Shown in pieces: positions 44,769 through 53,700 of a DNA stretch of 64,000 bases; positions within the stretch are counted from its first letter, which is position 1; each line of letters opens with the position of its first letter. The stretch is from positions 1-64,000 of the forward strand of contig CAMCWF010000008.1 in NCBI GenBank assembly GCA_945882095.1, written 5' to 3'. The position numbers and the translations under genes were made by a program. The DNA is from Chryseobacterium gleum. GTDB lineage: Bacteria > Bacteroidota > Bacteroidia > Flavobacteriales_D > Crocinitomicaceae. The notes under the pieces were generated by a model that worked only from the letters and a program-made list of their open reading frames with translations, did no database searches and was not told where the DNA came from.

Positions 44769-47640
44769 TACATGAAGCAAATTCTTTTATTTACGGCCTT
44801 GTTTTTATTCCAGTCCTTAAAGGCAGGAATCACTCCACCGCCTTGCCCTTCGCTAACCATGACTGGGACCAACGTGAGTTGCTATGGCTTCAACAACGGT
44901 ACGGCTCAAGTTTCAATCGCTGGAGGAAGTGGTAACTATTCATTGTCGTGGTCGAATGGCGTGAACAATGCATACAATCCCGCCTTGGCGGTCGGAACCT
45001 ATACGGTAAATGTTATCGACAATGTTTCAGGTTGTTCTGTAAATGGCGCCTTCGTTGTATCCGCTCCAAATCCATTGGCAACCACAGGCGCTTTGACAAA
45101 TGTTAACTGCTTCAATGGCAACACAGGGGCCATCAACATTACTTCCACAGGGGGTACTGCTCCGTACACTTATTCTTGGACCAACGCCATTGGCAACGTG
45201 GTTGCGTTAACAGAAGACGTAAACAGTCTTTTTGCGGGAAACTATGTTGTCCAATTAACGGACAACAATGGCTGTACCCTAAACACGCCCTTCACCCTAA
45301 GTCAACCCATTCAAGCACTGGACAACCAAGGATTGATTACAAATTCATCATGTTATGGAGGATCCAACGGAACCATAGACGTTTTGACCTGGGGCGGTAC
45401 GCCTCCGTATGCATTTGTTTGGTCAAATGGAAACAGCAATGAAGACATCACTGGATTGCCATCAGGGGCTTATGCATTAACCATTACTGACAGTAAGGGG
45501 TGTACAAAAAATTCAAATTATTCCATTTCACAACCCGCTGCAATCTCAGCGACAACGAATGTTACCAATGTGAGCTGTTATGGTTTTTCAAATGGCATCG
45601 CAAACGTAAGTGTGAGTGGAGGAACGGCTCCATATTCCTATGTTTGGAACAATTCACAATCGGTTTTTGGGATCAACGCCGCTACGCTTCCCAATGTGGT
45701 TTCTGATAACTATTCGGTACAGATACAAGATGCCAACGGGTGCACATTCACTGCAAATACGACGATAACACAACCCAGTGATTTAGTATCATCCCTCACC
45801 TTCACCAATGTAAATTGTTTTGGTGGCAACGATGGATCCATCAACCTAAGTGTTGGGGGTGGAAGTTTTCCTTATGTATACAGTTGGAGCAATGCCTCAG
45901 GTCAAGTGATTTCTAATCAACAAGATTTAAATGGCATTTCTGCAGATACTTTTACAGTCGTCATTACAGATGCCAATGGATGCGTCGACCAATTGTCCCA
46001 AGTGATTTCTCAACCCCTGATTCCTTTAAGTGCTTCAACCGCTGTTATACATGTCGCATGTTTTGGGAACAGTACGGGACAGGTTACGCTTACCGCAGCA
46101 GGTGGAACGCAGCCATACCAATACAACTGGTTAAGTGGACAGAATACTGCTTCCATTCAGAACTTGATTGCAGGAACCTACAGTTTCACCCTTACCGATG
46201 CCAACAATTGTAACTTAAATGGGACGGCCATTGTGCTTCAACCGAATGCCCCTTTGTCCATTACGCAAATCATTGTGGATGCGAGCTGTTTTGGTTTTAA
46301 TGATGGGTCAATTAACACAACGGTATTAGGGGGAACACAACCTTATACGTACAGCTGGAACAACAGCCTTTATTCATTGAGTGCTTACACGCAAGATTTG
46401 GATTCAATCCCGGCGGATCAATATGGATTTAACGTTTTAGACGCCCAAGGATGTTTGATAAGTGACACCTTTACGGTAAGTCAACCAACCTTGTTGGCTA
46501 CTTCTTTATCCGGAGTGAACATTCTTTGTTTTGGGGACAGTACAGGTAACATTAACCTAACCATTTTCGGGGGTACGCAACCATACAGCCAACTGTGGAG
46601 CAATGGAATGACCTCGCAAGATTTGTTGTCTATACCCGCAGGAATGTATTCCGTAACCGTATCCGATGCCCATGGATGCGTTGCAAATGATTCTTTAGTG
46701 TTGACCCAACCCAATTCACCTTTAACGCATTCTTTTGTGGTGGAAAATGTGAAATGCCGCGATGGCAGTGATGGGGAGATTTTGTTAACGATTTCAGGAG
46801 GAACCAATCCTTTTGCTATTTTATGGTCCAATGGAGACACCACCATCAACAATACTGGATTAACCGCAGGCAGTTATTCGTTTCTAATAACCGATGCCAA
46901 TGGTTGTACGAATGCGGATTCTGCTTTTGTAAACCAACCCCTTGCCCTGACCACGAATGATACGATAACCCCTGTAACTTGTTATGGTTTATCGGATGGG
47001 ATCGTTGACATGACCACTTCCGGAGGTACACCTCCCTATGACTTTACATGGTTTAATTCAACCTTTGCATTGTCGGCACAAACAGAAGACTTAAATGGCT
47101 TTCCATACGACACCTATCAAGTTGAAATTACCGATTCCAATGGGTGTTTTTACGAGTATTTTTTCACGGTTTCACAACCTGATTCTTTAAACATCTCTTA
47201 TGTAAATTCGGTAGTTACTTGTAATGGGGGATCCGATGCTTCAATTGATGTAACGGTCACTGGAGGAAATCCAAGTTATTCGTACTTGTGGTCGAATGCT
47301 CAAACAACGGAAGACTTAAATAATTTAGCTGAAGGCGTATATTCTTTGGTGGTTACGGACCAGAAAAATTGTCAAGATTCTATTAGCATAGTCATCATCC
47401 AACCCGAACCTGTCACCGTAACTTTCGACGTTGTAACAATCTCTTGCCTTGACCAACATGATGGAAGTACAATTGCGTATGGGAATGGAGGCGTGGGCGC
47501 TTACACCTACGCTTGGGAAAATGGCGTTACAACCGCAAACAATGATAGCCTTTACAATCAAATTTATACGGTCACGGTTAGCGATGCATTGGGCTGTACA
47601 GGAGTCGACTCTGTATTGATTCCAATCAATCCAATATCTT
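41735..47640 (+). repeat. Two arrays of twelve SprB-type coding repeats
   Basis: Each giant gene of the cassette carries twelve units of roughly 210-240 bp (about 41735-44500 and 44850-47640). Units in both arrays share the coding pattern for GGTxPYxYxW, and for TDANGC followed by xTQP, allowing recombination within and between the two genes. Confidence 0.75.
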
Positions 47641-47906
47641 GTATCCGGCCTGTTAACTGCTTTACCCCGAACGGAGACAATTTTAACGATGCATGGATGA
47701 TCGATAACATGTATTTGTATCCCGGATTTGAAATGAAGATCTTCAATATTTGGGGAAATCTAATTCATTCCCAAGAAAATGTGTTCACCCCTTGGGACGG
47801 AACCTATCGCAGCAATCCACTTCCCAACGGAACGTATTATTACATCATTAACTTAAATTACCAAGACCGACAAGCGGTTACAGGATTTATTACCATTTTA
47901 AAATGA
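44772..47906 (+). CDS. SprB-repeat adhesin-like protein with type B T9SS CTD
   Basis: This 1044-residue protein has a signal peptide (ending LKAGI), then directly twelve SprB-type repeats (about 25-950; for instance VSCYGFNNGT, GGTAPYTYSW, ITDANGC). A type B CTD follows (about 956-1044: FTPNGDNFNDAWMIDNMYLY, FNIWGNLIH, PWDGTY, GTYYYIINL). The CTD is closely similar to that of the preceding gene product, including the shared NMYLYP and TPWDGTY strings, and both have twelve repeats, pointing to tandem duplication. Unlike its neighbour it has no extra N-terminal domain. Its stop overlaps the PorP/SprF start by ATGA. Function is probably surface adhesion or gliding; whether it moves along the cell cannot be told from sequence. 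Confidence 0.9.
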   Translation: MKQILLFTALFLFQSLKAGITPPPCPSLTMTGTNVSCYGFNNGTAQVSIAGGSGNYSLSWSNGVNNAYNPALAVGTYTVNVIDNVSGCSVNGAFVVSAPNPLATTGALTNVNCFNGNTGAINITSTGGTAPYTYSWTNAIGNVVALTEDVNSLFAGNYVVQLTDNNGCTLNTPFTLSQPIQALDNQGLITNSSCYGGSNGTIDVLTWGGTPPYAFVWSNGNSNEDITGLPSGAYALTITDSKGCTKNSNYSISQPAAISATTNVTNVSCYGFSNGIANVSVSGGTAPYSYVWNNSQSVFGINAATLPNVVSDNYSVQIQDANGCTFTANTTITQPSDLVSSLTFTNVNCFGGNDGSINLSVGGGSFPYVYSWSNASGQVISNQQDLNGISADTFTVVITDANGCVDQLSQVISQPLIPLSASTAVIHVACFGNSTGQVTLTAAGGTQPYQYNWLSGQNTASIQNLIAGTYSFTLTDANNCNLNGTAIVLQPNAPLSITQIIVDASCFGFNDGSINTTVLGGTQPYTYSWNNSLYSLSAYTQDLDSIPADQYGFNVLDAQGCLISDTFTVSQPTLLATSLSGVNILCFGDSTGNINLTIFGGTQPYSQLWSNGMTSQDLLSIPAGMYSVTVSDAHGCVANDSLVLTQPNSPLTHSFVVENVKCRDGSDGEILLTISGGTNPFAILWSNGDTTINNTGLTAGSYSFLITDANGCTNADSAFVNQPLALTTNDTITPVTCYGLSDGIVDMTTSGGTPPYDFTWFNSTFALSAQTEDLNGFPYDTYQVEITDSNGCFYEYFFTVSQPDSLNISYVNSVVTCNGGSDASIDVTVTGGNPSYSYLWSNAQTTEDLNNLAEGVYSLVVTDQKNCQDSISIVIIQPEPVTVTFDVVTISCLDQHDGSTIAYGNGGVGAYTYAWENGVTTANNDSLYNQIYTVTVSDALGCTGVDSVLIPINPISCIRPVNCFTPNGDNFNDAWMIDNMYLYPGFEMKIFNIWGNLIHSQENVFTPWDGTYRSNPLPNGTYYYIINLNYQDRQAVTGFITILK

Positions 47907-48862
47907 AACAATTTATCATAACCCTAGGAATTTTTGCTTGTGTCATCAGCGCAGCAAATGGGCAACAAATTTCTTTGAATTCACAGTACTTGTTTAATGA
48001 GTACTTGCTTAACCCGGGTGCCGCTGGGTCGAAGGAATACGTTCCGATTCAAATCAATTTCAGAAAACAGTGGACGAATTTTCCGGGAGCACCTACGACA
48101 CAGTTCATTACAGCACATGGAAAAATTGCCGAAAAGATGGGTCTTGGAGGTACTTTGATAAATGATTTAGCGGGTCCGAGCAGACGTACGGGATTAACCA
48201 TAAGTGGAGCATACCATTTACAGTTGGATAAAAAGAATGACCATCGGTTGGGACTTGGTTTAGGGGTATCGTTAACGCAACATTTCATTGACATCAATAA
48301 GCTTGATACTTACTTAGACAATGATCCTGCGGTGATGAGAGGATATAACAACCAATTGGTTCCTGATGCAAATGCAGGGGTATTTTATCATTTTAAAGAC
48401 CGTGCCTTTGTAGGAATATCTTGTCACAACATGGTTCAATTGAGTCACGACCTTTACAATTTTGATTCAACCATTCACAATCCATTGGTACGTCATTACT
48501 ACTTTTTAGCTGGGTATCATTTTCAAATTAAGAAGAACTTTGGAATTAAACCTGTTTTCATGGGACAAGTAATAGAATCAGGGGTTTACCAATTTGATGC
48601 TTCCTTGTTGTTCACTTTCAATAAACATTTTTGGATTGGCGGATCTTACCGAAACAATGCAGAAGTTGTTGGCTTAATTGGTGGGCAAGTGGGTCCTTTA
48701 AAATTTGGCTATGCCTACGATTATACCCTTTCAAAAATTGCCAACTATTCGAATGGGTCACATGAAGTATTCCTTGAATTACAGATTCCAACCAAAGGGT
48801 CTACCAGTGGGAACTCCATCCCTTGGTTAAAACGAAATAGAATCTATAGCACTGGAAATTAA
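47903..48862 (+). CDS. PorP/SprF family outer-membrane protein (SprF-like)
   Basis: This 319-residue protein has a signal peptide ending ANGQQ and a textbook PorP/SprF start: SLNSQYLFNEYLLNPGAAGS, then NFRKQWTNFPGAPTTQFIT. GLGGTLINDLAGPSRRTGL and beta strands to the end follow (FGYAYDYTLSKI, HEVFLELQI). SprF is required for surface delivery of SprB in F. johnsoniae. Here the gene sits directly after two SprB-repeat genes and overlaps both neighbours (ATGA at its start, TAATG at its end), so it is the probable partner for both giants. It is a more canonical member than the copy at 289-1212. Confidence 0.93.
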   Translation: MKQFIITLGIFACVISAANGQQISLNSQYLFNEYLLNPGAAGSKEYVPIQINFRKQWTNFPGAPTTQFITAHGKIAEKMGLGGTLINDLAGPSRRTGLTISGAYHLQLDKKNDHRLGLGLGVSLTQHFIDINKLDTYLDNDPAVMRGYNNQLVPDANAGVFYHFKDRAFVGISCHNMVQLSHDLYNFDSTIHNPLVRHYYFLAGYHFQIKKNFGIKPVFMGQVIESGVYQFDASLLFTFNKHFWIGGSYRNNAEVVGLIGGQVGPLKFGYAYDYTLSKIANYSNGSHEVFLELQIPTKGSTSGNSIPWLKRNRIYSTGN

Positions 48863-50484
48863 TGAGATTTTTACTTTCTCTTTCCTTTTTGTTTTGTGGC
48901 TTTTTGCATTTCGCGCAAAACTTGGCGGAAACGAATGCGCTTTTCGATCGATTTGAATATACCCTTGCCGCGAAAGGTTTTCAAAACAATTCCAAAACCC
49001 AAAAATTATCCCAGGAAGATCGGAAAAAATGGGCGTATGCAAGTTTTTCTGTTGGAGACTTTATTCAATCTTTTGCATTAACCGATTCACTTGTAAAAGA
49101 CCCGAAAATCGAAATGTTCTTTCTTTATGCCCACGGATATGCAGCATTGGCAACGGGCCGACAAGATATTGCCAAAGACTATCTTACAAAACACAAAGAA
49201 AAGGCTGGAAATAGAGACACAGATTCACTTTTGAAAGCAATCAATGAAATTCAGGCGTGGGAAAAATGGCCTGAGGAAAACCTTCACAACCATCCTACCA
49301 ATGGTGCACGTGCTGAGATAACATCTGGAACCTATAATAACACACAAATTTTGTTGGTTGAAAAAGGAATCGCTTCGAATGAAAAAGTGGTGGGTGCGAA
49401 AGATTTGACAAATGCAGAGTATTTTTTTACCGAAGTGTACAAGATCAATGACCGCCAAGTTTTGCAAAGAATAAAATTTGAAAAACCCTTATTTGATTAT
49501 CCAACGGTTCGATCTATTTCCATTTCCGACACAAAATTAGCCATCGTTTCCATTGAAGGTTTCGATAAAAACGGAACCTACCACCCGTCTAACCTATACC
49601 AAACTAAGTTTGTAAACGACAGTATCTTGGGACCACTTAGTCCCATTTTCCGCCAGAATGACACCTTGTCATTTTCCTCAATTACATTGCACAAAGACGG
49701 GAAATGGATGGTATTGACAGGAATCAAAAAAGGCAGCATCGAAGCTAATTTGTATCAATCTTTTTGCAACGAAAACGTATGGAGTGAACCGAAACTGGTT
49801 TCTTCTTTGAATACCCCCGGGAATGAACTTTTCCCTTTGTTTCAAGGGGACAGCATCCTAACCTTTGCAAGCGACGGCAGAATTGGGTACGGAGGATTGG
49901 ATGTCTACCAAACCCGCATTGTTTCAGACCAACGATTTGGTAGCATCAAACACTTGCCTTTTCCTGTAAACGGATTTAGCGATGATTTCGGATTGAATTA
50001 CATCACGGCAGATTCCATGTTGTTTTGTTCCAATCGATTTGGCGGAAAGGGTGATGATGATTTATATTGTTATGCTTTTCCAAAAAAACCTGAAATCGTT
50101 AAAATCGACACCCTCGTTCCGGAAAAACCAAAGACTTTTACCAGTTTGAAAAACTTAACCTTTTATTTTGATTTCAACCAATCCGTGGTTAAACAACTAC
50201 CTCAAGAACTGGATTCTTTCATAACCTTTTTACAATCGAACGATTCCTTAAAGATTGTCATTGTGGGAAGAACCGATAACAAAGGATCATGGATATACAA
50301 TGATTATTTAGGAGAACAACGTGCCAAAACCGTTTCTAAAATCATTCAACAAGCAGGCGTGAAACCAGATCGCATTAAGATCGTTTCCATGGGAGAATTT
50401 GATCCCATTGTAAGATGTAATCCTTGTCTTGAGGAGAGCGATGCGAAAAACAGGGTTGTAAATTTGGATATTATCCTACCGTAG
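48862..50484 (+). CDS. OmpA-family peptidoglycan-binding protein with PD40-like repeats
   Basis: This 540-residue protein has a signal peptide (ending FLHFAQ), a helical N-terminal part suggestive of TPR-like repeats (about 20-135) and a beta-propeller-like middle with FASDGRIGYGGLDVYQTRI and SNRFGGKGDDDLYCY. It ends with an OmpA C-terminal domain (about 425-540: FYFDFNQSVV, IVGRTDNKG, YLGEQRAKTVSKII, KNRVVNLDI). OmpA_C binds peptidoglycan. Relatives with TPR/PD40/OmpA architecture are common beside PorP/SprF genes and include the T9SS component PorE. It probably tethers the cassette's outer-membrane complex to the cell wall. It is the last gene of the plus-strand cassette and abuts the next convergent gene with no gap. 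Confidence 0.9.
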   Translation: MRFLLSLSFLFCGFLHFAQNLAETNALFDRFEYTLAAKGFQNNSKTQKLSQEDRKKWAYASFSVGDFIQSFALTDSLVKDPKIEMFFLYAHGYAALATGRQDIAKDYLTKHKEKAGNRDTDSLLKAINEIQAWEKWPEENLHNHPTNGARAEITSGTYNNTQILLVEKGIASNEKVVGAKDLTNAEYFFTEVYKINDRQVLQRIKFEKPLFDYPTVRSISISDTKLAIVSIEGFDKNGTYHPSNLYQTKFVNDSILGPLSPIFRQNDTLSFSSITLHKDGKWMVLTGIKKGSIEANLYQSFCNENVWSEPKLVSSLNTPGNELFPLFQGDSILTFASDGRIGYGGLDVYQTRIVSDQRFGSIKHLPFPVNGFSDDFGLNYITADSMLFCSNRFGGKGDDDLYCYAFPKKPEIVKIDTLVPEKPKTFTSLKNLTFYFDFNQSVVKQLPQELDSFITFLQSNDSLKIVIVGRTDNKGSWIYNDYLGEQRAKTVSKIIQQAGVKPDRIKIVSMGEFDPIVRCNPCLEESDAKNRVVNLDIILP

Positions 50485-51123
50485 TTACTTTTTCAACATT
50501 TTGAATCCTTCTGGCACCGCCATTGAAAAAACCAGTTCTGGATTTTTCACAGAAAAAAGCATGTTTGAAACCTCAAACTCCATGAACAAGCCATCCTTTA
50601 CCGTACTGTATTTTAGCGGAAAACCTGGAATGTGTTTGTTTACGATTTCTTGGTTTTTTATTTCTAAGGTAAAATCATTGGTGTACCAATAGGTCGTCAT
50701 TATGCCCTCGACATACATGAGGGCTTTTTTACATTTATAGCCAAGTATGGTTGCGGTTTCGTCAATCAATTCCACCCTGACATCGCCCTCTTTTTTAGGT
50801 TCAAAATATTCATCCGTCAAGAAATACGCAAATTTCCCCTTGGAGGAGGAGGTTAAACTCAATCCTTTTTTGCGGTTTAATTGTACGATAATCGTGGTCA
50901 GCATACCTTTTCCCATCTTGAAATCCATCCTCGACATGGTGTCGTTGAAATGAAGTGCCATTTTACTGTCAAACATCAAGGCAGCGCGTTGTTTTTGGTA
51001 TTGGGTGGTATCACCAGGTTTAACCGTAATGGCATATTCTACCATTCCTTCTTTGTACTGTGCCAACAGGGTTAAATGCAACGAAATAAATAACAACGAA
51101 ACAGTGCATTTTAGAAAGCCCAT
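50485..51123 (-). CDS. Secreted protein, DUF4412/GLPGLI-like
   Basis: This 212-residue protein has a signal peptide ending LLAQ. A beta-rich domain follows, starting YKEGMVEYAITVKPGD, with the characteristic central ATILGYKCKKALM and the following TTYWYTNDF. This arrangement resembles the DUF4412 and GLPGLI groups of Bacteroidota periplasmic proteins, whose role is unknown. It is separated by 74 bases from the EamA gene upstream, longer than other gaps in the run, so it may have its own promoter; a TACTTTTA near 51161 on the minus strand is a weak candidate. It ends flush against the OmpA-family gene. Confidence 0.7.
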   Translation of the reverse strand: MGFLKCTVSLLFISLHLTLLAQYKEGMVEYAITVKPGDTTQYQKQRAALMFDSKMALHFNDTMSRMDFKMGKGMLTTIIVQLNRKKGLSLTSSSKGKFAYFLTDEYFEPKKEGDVRVELIDETATILGYKCKKALMYVEGIMTTYWYTNDFTLEIKNQEIVNKHIPGFPLKYSTVKDGLFMEFEVSNMLFSVKNPELVFSMAVPEGFKMLKK

Positions 51124-51197
51124 CTTTGAATGTATAAGGATAATTAAACGTGTTAAAAGTAAAAATAAAATGAGGAGAAACCTAACTGAATAAAGGG

Positions 51198-52124
51198 TTA
51201 ATTCCGCTCCATTTTTGGTTTCGAAGTTAAAAAAACGCCAACCATTACGATTACCATCAGTAGCATTTTACGTGCATGAATGGCCGCTGAATAATCTTCA
51301 CTCCAACCCAAGGTAAAAAATACGAATGTAAAAACCATCACAAAAATGGGTTGAAAATAAATAAAGACACTGGCCAAGGTAGCGCTGACATATTTCAATC
51401 CTATAACCGTAAGAAGGTAGGTAATAAAAGTCACCCCAACGATTACAAAAATGATTTTATACCAAATAGATGGAGGAATGACTTGAAATGCAGTCTTGGG
51501 AAGCGACGTCCAAACAGGTGGGAACAACAAAATAAAAACACTTCCAAAGGTGAACACCCAAGTGATTACGGTAATTGGGTCATATTTTTTCATCAGTGGT
51601 TTAACCAAAATCAAGTAAAATGCATAACTCAGGGAATTTCCCAATAGGAATAGGTCTCCTTTTTCGACCGAAAATTGATACGATGATCCGAAGGCTGTTA
51701 AAGCAATTGCGCCAAAAGCACCAATCCCTATTCCAACCCATTGTCTTAAGGAAAGTGCTTCGCGAATGAGAAAAAAAGACATAATGGCCACCATAATTGG
51801 ATTCAATGCCATGATGATTCCCGCATTCATTGGGGAAGATAAATTCAATCCATGAAAAAAAAGCAATTGGTTCACGGCAATTCCAAAAAAACCACAAGCC
51901 AGAAAAATTGGGATGTCTTTAATTTTAATCCTTTTTTGCTTTCGAACCAATGCCAACAACCAAAACAAGGAGGTTGCTCCTAAGATTCTGAATACAATAA
52001 AAACGGTTGGACTTAGGTAAAGCGGCATTACACCTTTTGCCAAAACGTGACTGGCTCCATAGATCAGGTTGACCACTAACAACGAAACCGTTGCCCATTG
52101 TTGGCGGTTGTTGGTTACCTCCAA
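51198..52124 (-). CDS. EamA/DMT-superfamily transporter
   Basis: This 308-residue inner-membrane protein has about ten predicted helices in two EamA halves. The first half has VNLIYGASHVLAKGVMPLYLSPT and the typical SPMNAGIIMALNPIMVAIMSFF. The second half ends with YVSATLASVFIYFQPIFVMVFTFVF. DMT-family proteins export small metabolites or amino acids; the substrate cannot be read from sequence. It overlaps the SUFU-domain gene by ten bases. Confidence 0.92.
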   Translation of the reverse strand: MEVTNNRQQWATVSLLVVNLIYGASHVLAKGVMPLYLSPTVFIVFRILGATSLFWLLALVRKQKRIKIKDIPIFLACGFFGIAVNQLLFFHGLNLSSPMNAGIIMALNPIMVAIMSFFLIREALSLRQWVGIGIGAFGAIALTAFGSSYQFSVEKGDLFLLGNSLSYAFYLILVKPLMKKYDPITVITWVFTFGSVFILLFPPVWTSLPKTAFQVIPPSIWYKIIFVIVGVTFITYLLTVIGLKYVSATLASVFIYFQPIFVMVFTFVFFTLGWSEDYSAAIHARKMLLMVIVMVGVFLTSKPKMERN

Positions 52125-52726
52125 AACAAAATTCTGTTTTTTACCACCGGAAGCCTGAATTCATCGAGCTTTTCACTGGTTCGTTTTTCGTGAAATTTTT
52201 CCCACAATTTTTTAAACCCGCGTGCAATTTTATATTCTTTTTCATCCTTAAAAACCGGTACCAAGGCACGAAAGGAAACTTGGTTATTTTCCAGAACCAT
52301 CGGTTCTGTTAAAAACACAGCCTCATGCGGAGGAACCAGCATCATTGCGACAAAATTCAATTCTTTAAATTTTCCCTCGGGAACTTCCGTAAGGTCAAAA
52401 GTTTGTCCCGTAAGTACCCAATTCCCTGCCATGACATACGTTTTTGCCTTCACCAATGTTTGGAGTGCCCATGAAATCAACTCTCCATTTTTTTCAGCAT
52501 TATCCCAATGAATGGGGGTGAAAAAGTACAGCTCAACATTGCTTTCACCCTTATATTTTTCAGGGATTTCCATTGTATGGTCTGAAAGCCCCAACGTCAC
52601 GTAAAGGGTACCATCCAATCCAGAAAAATGAATTTTTAAAAACGAATGTGACTGAAATTCAATGGTTTCAAAAATCAGATTTTCCTCCTCCTTCAGTCGC
52701 TCAAGTAACGCTTCTTGTATCCTCAT
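52115..52726 (-). CDS. Suppressor-of-fused (SUFU) domain protein
   Basis: This 203-residue cytoplasmic protein has the bacterial SUFU-domain pattern: a short helical start, TLGLSDHTMEIPEKY, VELYFFTPIHWDN, WALQTLVKAKTYVMAGNWVLTG, and FVAMMLVPPHEAVFL. In animals SUFU regulates Gli factors. The bacterial domain is widespread, often as an immunity-like or uncharacterised protein, and has no established role. No toxin gene is adjacent. It overlaps the di-haem peroxidase gene by ATGA upstream and the transporter downstream. Confidence 0.72.
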   Translation of the reverse strand: MRIQEALLERLKEEENLIFETIEFQSHSFLKIHFSGLDGTLYVTLGLSDHTMEIPEKYKGESNVELYFFTPIHWDNAEKNGELISWALQTLVKAKTYVMAGNWVLTGQTFDLTEVPEGKFKELNFVAMMLVPPHEAVFLTEPMVLENNQVSFRALVPVFKDEKEYKIARGFKKLWEKFHEKRTSEKLDEFRLPVVKNRILFWR

Positions 52727-53700
52727 TTTGAATTAAAATTTTTCAGATAAGATGTATCGGTTAATGCATTCAAAAAAGCAATGATTTGTTTTTGCTCTGT
52801 AATACTCAGCGAGAAAGATTTAACTTCTGCACTTTGTCCTTTTGGATGCTTTCCTCCTTCCATGTAATGTTTTAGGACATCCGTTAAAGAATTCAAGGAC
52901 CCATCGTGCATGTATGGATACGTTAGGGCAATGTTTCGCAAGGAAGGAATTTTATAAAACCCGATTTCGGAGGAGTCTAGGTCAATTCGAAACCTCCCTT
53001 TATCTTTTCCATACACTGCGTACAACCCATTGTTTTCAGCCTTAAAGGTGGTAAAATACGGTGCTGGATGACAAGATTTACAATTCAGTGTATTATCAAA
53101 CAACGCCTTTCCCGCAAGGGCATCTTTGCTCATGGCGTTTTTTTGTCCTTTCATATACAAGTCATATGGACTGTTAAGCGAAATCAAGGAACGCTCAAAA
53201 GCTGCAATGCTACGTGTAAGAACCCACGCATCAAAATCCCTGTTAAAAATCTTTTGTGCAGCTGCTTGGTATTCTGGGATTTCTCTGAGCTTTGGAATGA
53301 GCGTCTTCATGTTATGCCCCATTTCGGTTGGCTCTTGAATGGGGACGATGACTTGCATTTCTAAGGACTTCAAATGGGCATCGAACATCACCGTTTGTAA
53401 AAAAGCACTGTTTAAAATCGAAGGTGCATTTCTTTCCGTATGTTGTCCAAAAATACCTGAGCTTACTTTTTTACGGTCTGTAAATGCAAATTGAGGAAGG
53501 TGACAATCGGCACAGGCAATGGAACCGTCCACGGACAATCGTTTGTCAAAAAACAGACTTTTCCCTAGGCTTATTTTGGATGTTTCGGGAGGATTGTCCA
53601 TTGGATAGGGGTAATCATGGTTTGCCATTTCCTCGGTTTCACAGGACAAAACAAAGCAACCTAAACCCAACAAAAGGCCAAAGAATAAGTAGTTTTTCAT
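52723..53700 (-). CDS. Di-haem cytochrome c peroxidase / MbnH-like lipoprotein
   Basis: This 325-residue protein has a lipoprotein signal (VLSC, lipid-bearing Cys20) and two haem c sites: CADCH at 63-67 and CKSCH at 207-211. The fold landmarks of the bacterial CCP/MauG family are present (LFFDKRLS, NAPSILNSAF, IPSLRNIALTYPYMHDGSL). The gene upstream, overlapping by four bases, encodes an MbnP-like protein. MbnH, a MauG relative, forms a high-valent di-haem state and oxidises a tryptophan of its partner MbnP. The pairing therefore suggests an MbnH-type modifying enzyme rather than a peroxide-scavenging one, though sequence alone cannot separate the two. Lipid anchoring puts it in the envelope. 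Confidence 0.87.
   Translation of the reverse strand: MKNYLFFGLLLGLGCFVLSCETEEMANHDYPYPMDNPPETSKISLGKSLFFDKRLSVDGSIACADCHLPQFAFTDRKKVSSGIFGQHTERNAPSILNSAFLQTVMFDAHLKSLEMQVIVPIQEPTEMGHNMKTLIPKLREIPEYQAAAQKIFNRDFDAWVLTRSIAAFERSLISLNSPYDLYMKGQKNAMSKDALAGKALFDNTLNCKSCHPAPYFTTFKAENNGLYAVYGKDKGRFRIDLDSSEIGFYKIPSLRNIALTYPYMHDGSLNSLTDVLKHYMEGGKHPKGQSAEVKSFSLSITEQKQIIAFLNALTDTSYLKNFNSK

Noticed and set aside
33700-47640. Regularly spaced similar sequences suggestive of a CRISPR or satellite array
   Set aside because: The spacing is 210-285 bp, in frame with protein domains, and units are diverged; there are no short direct repeats with unique spacers and no cas genes.
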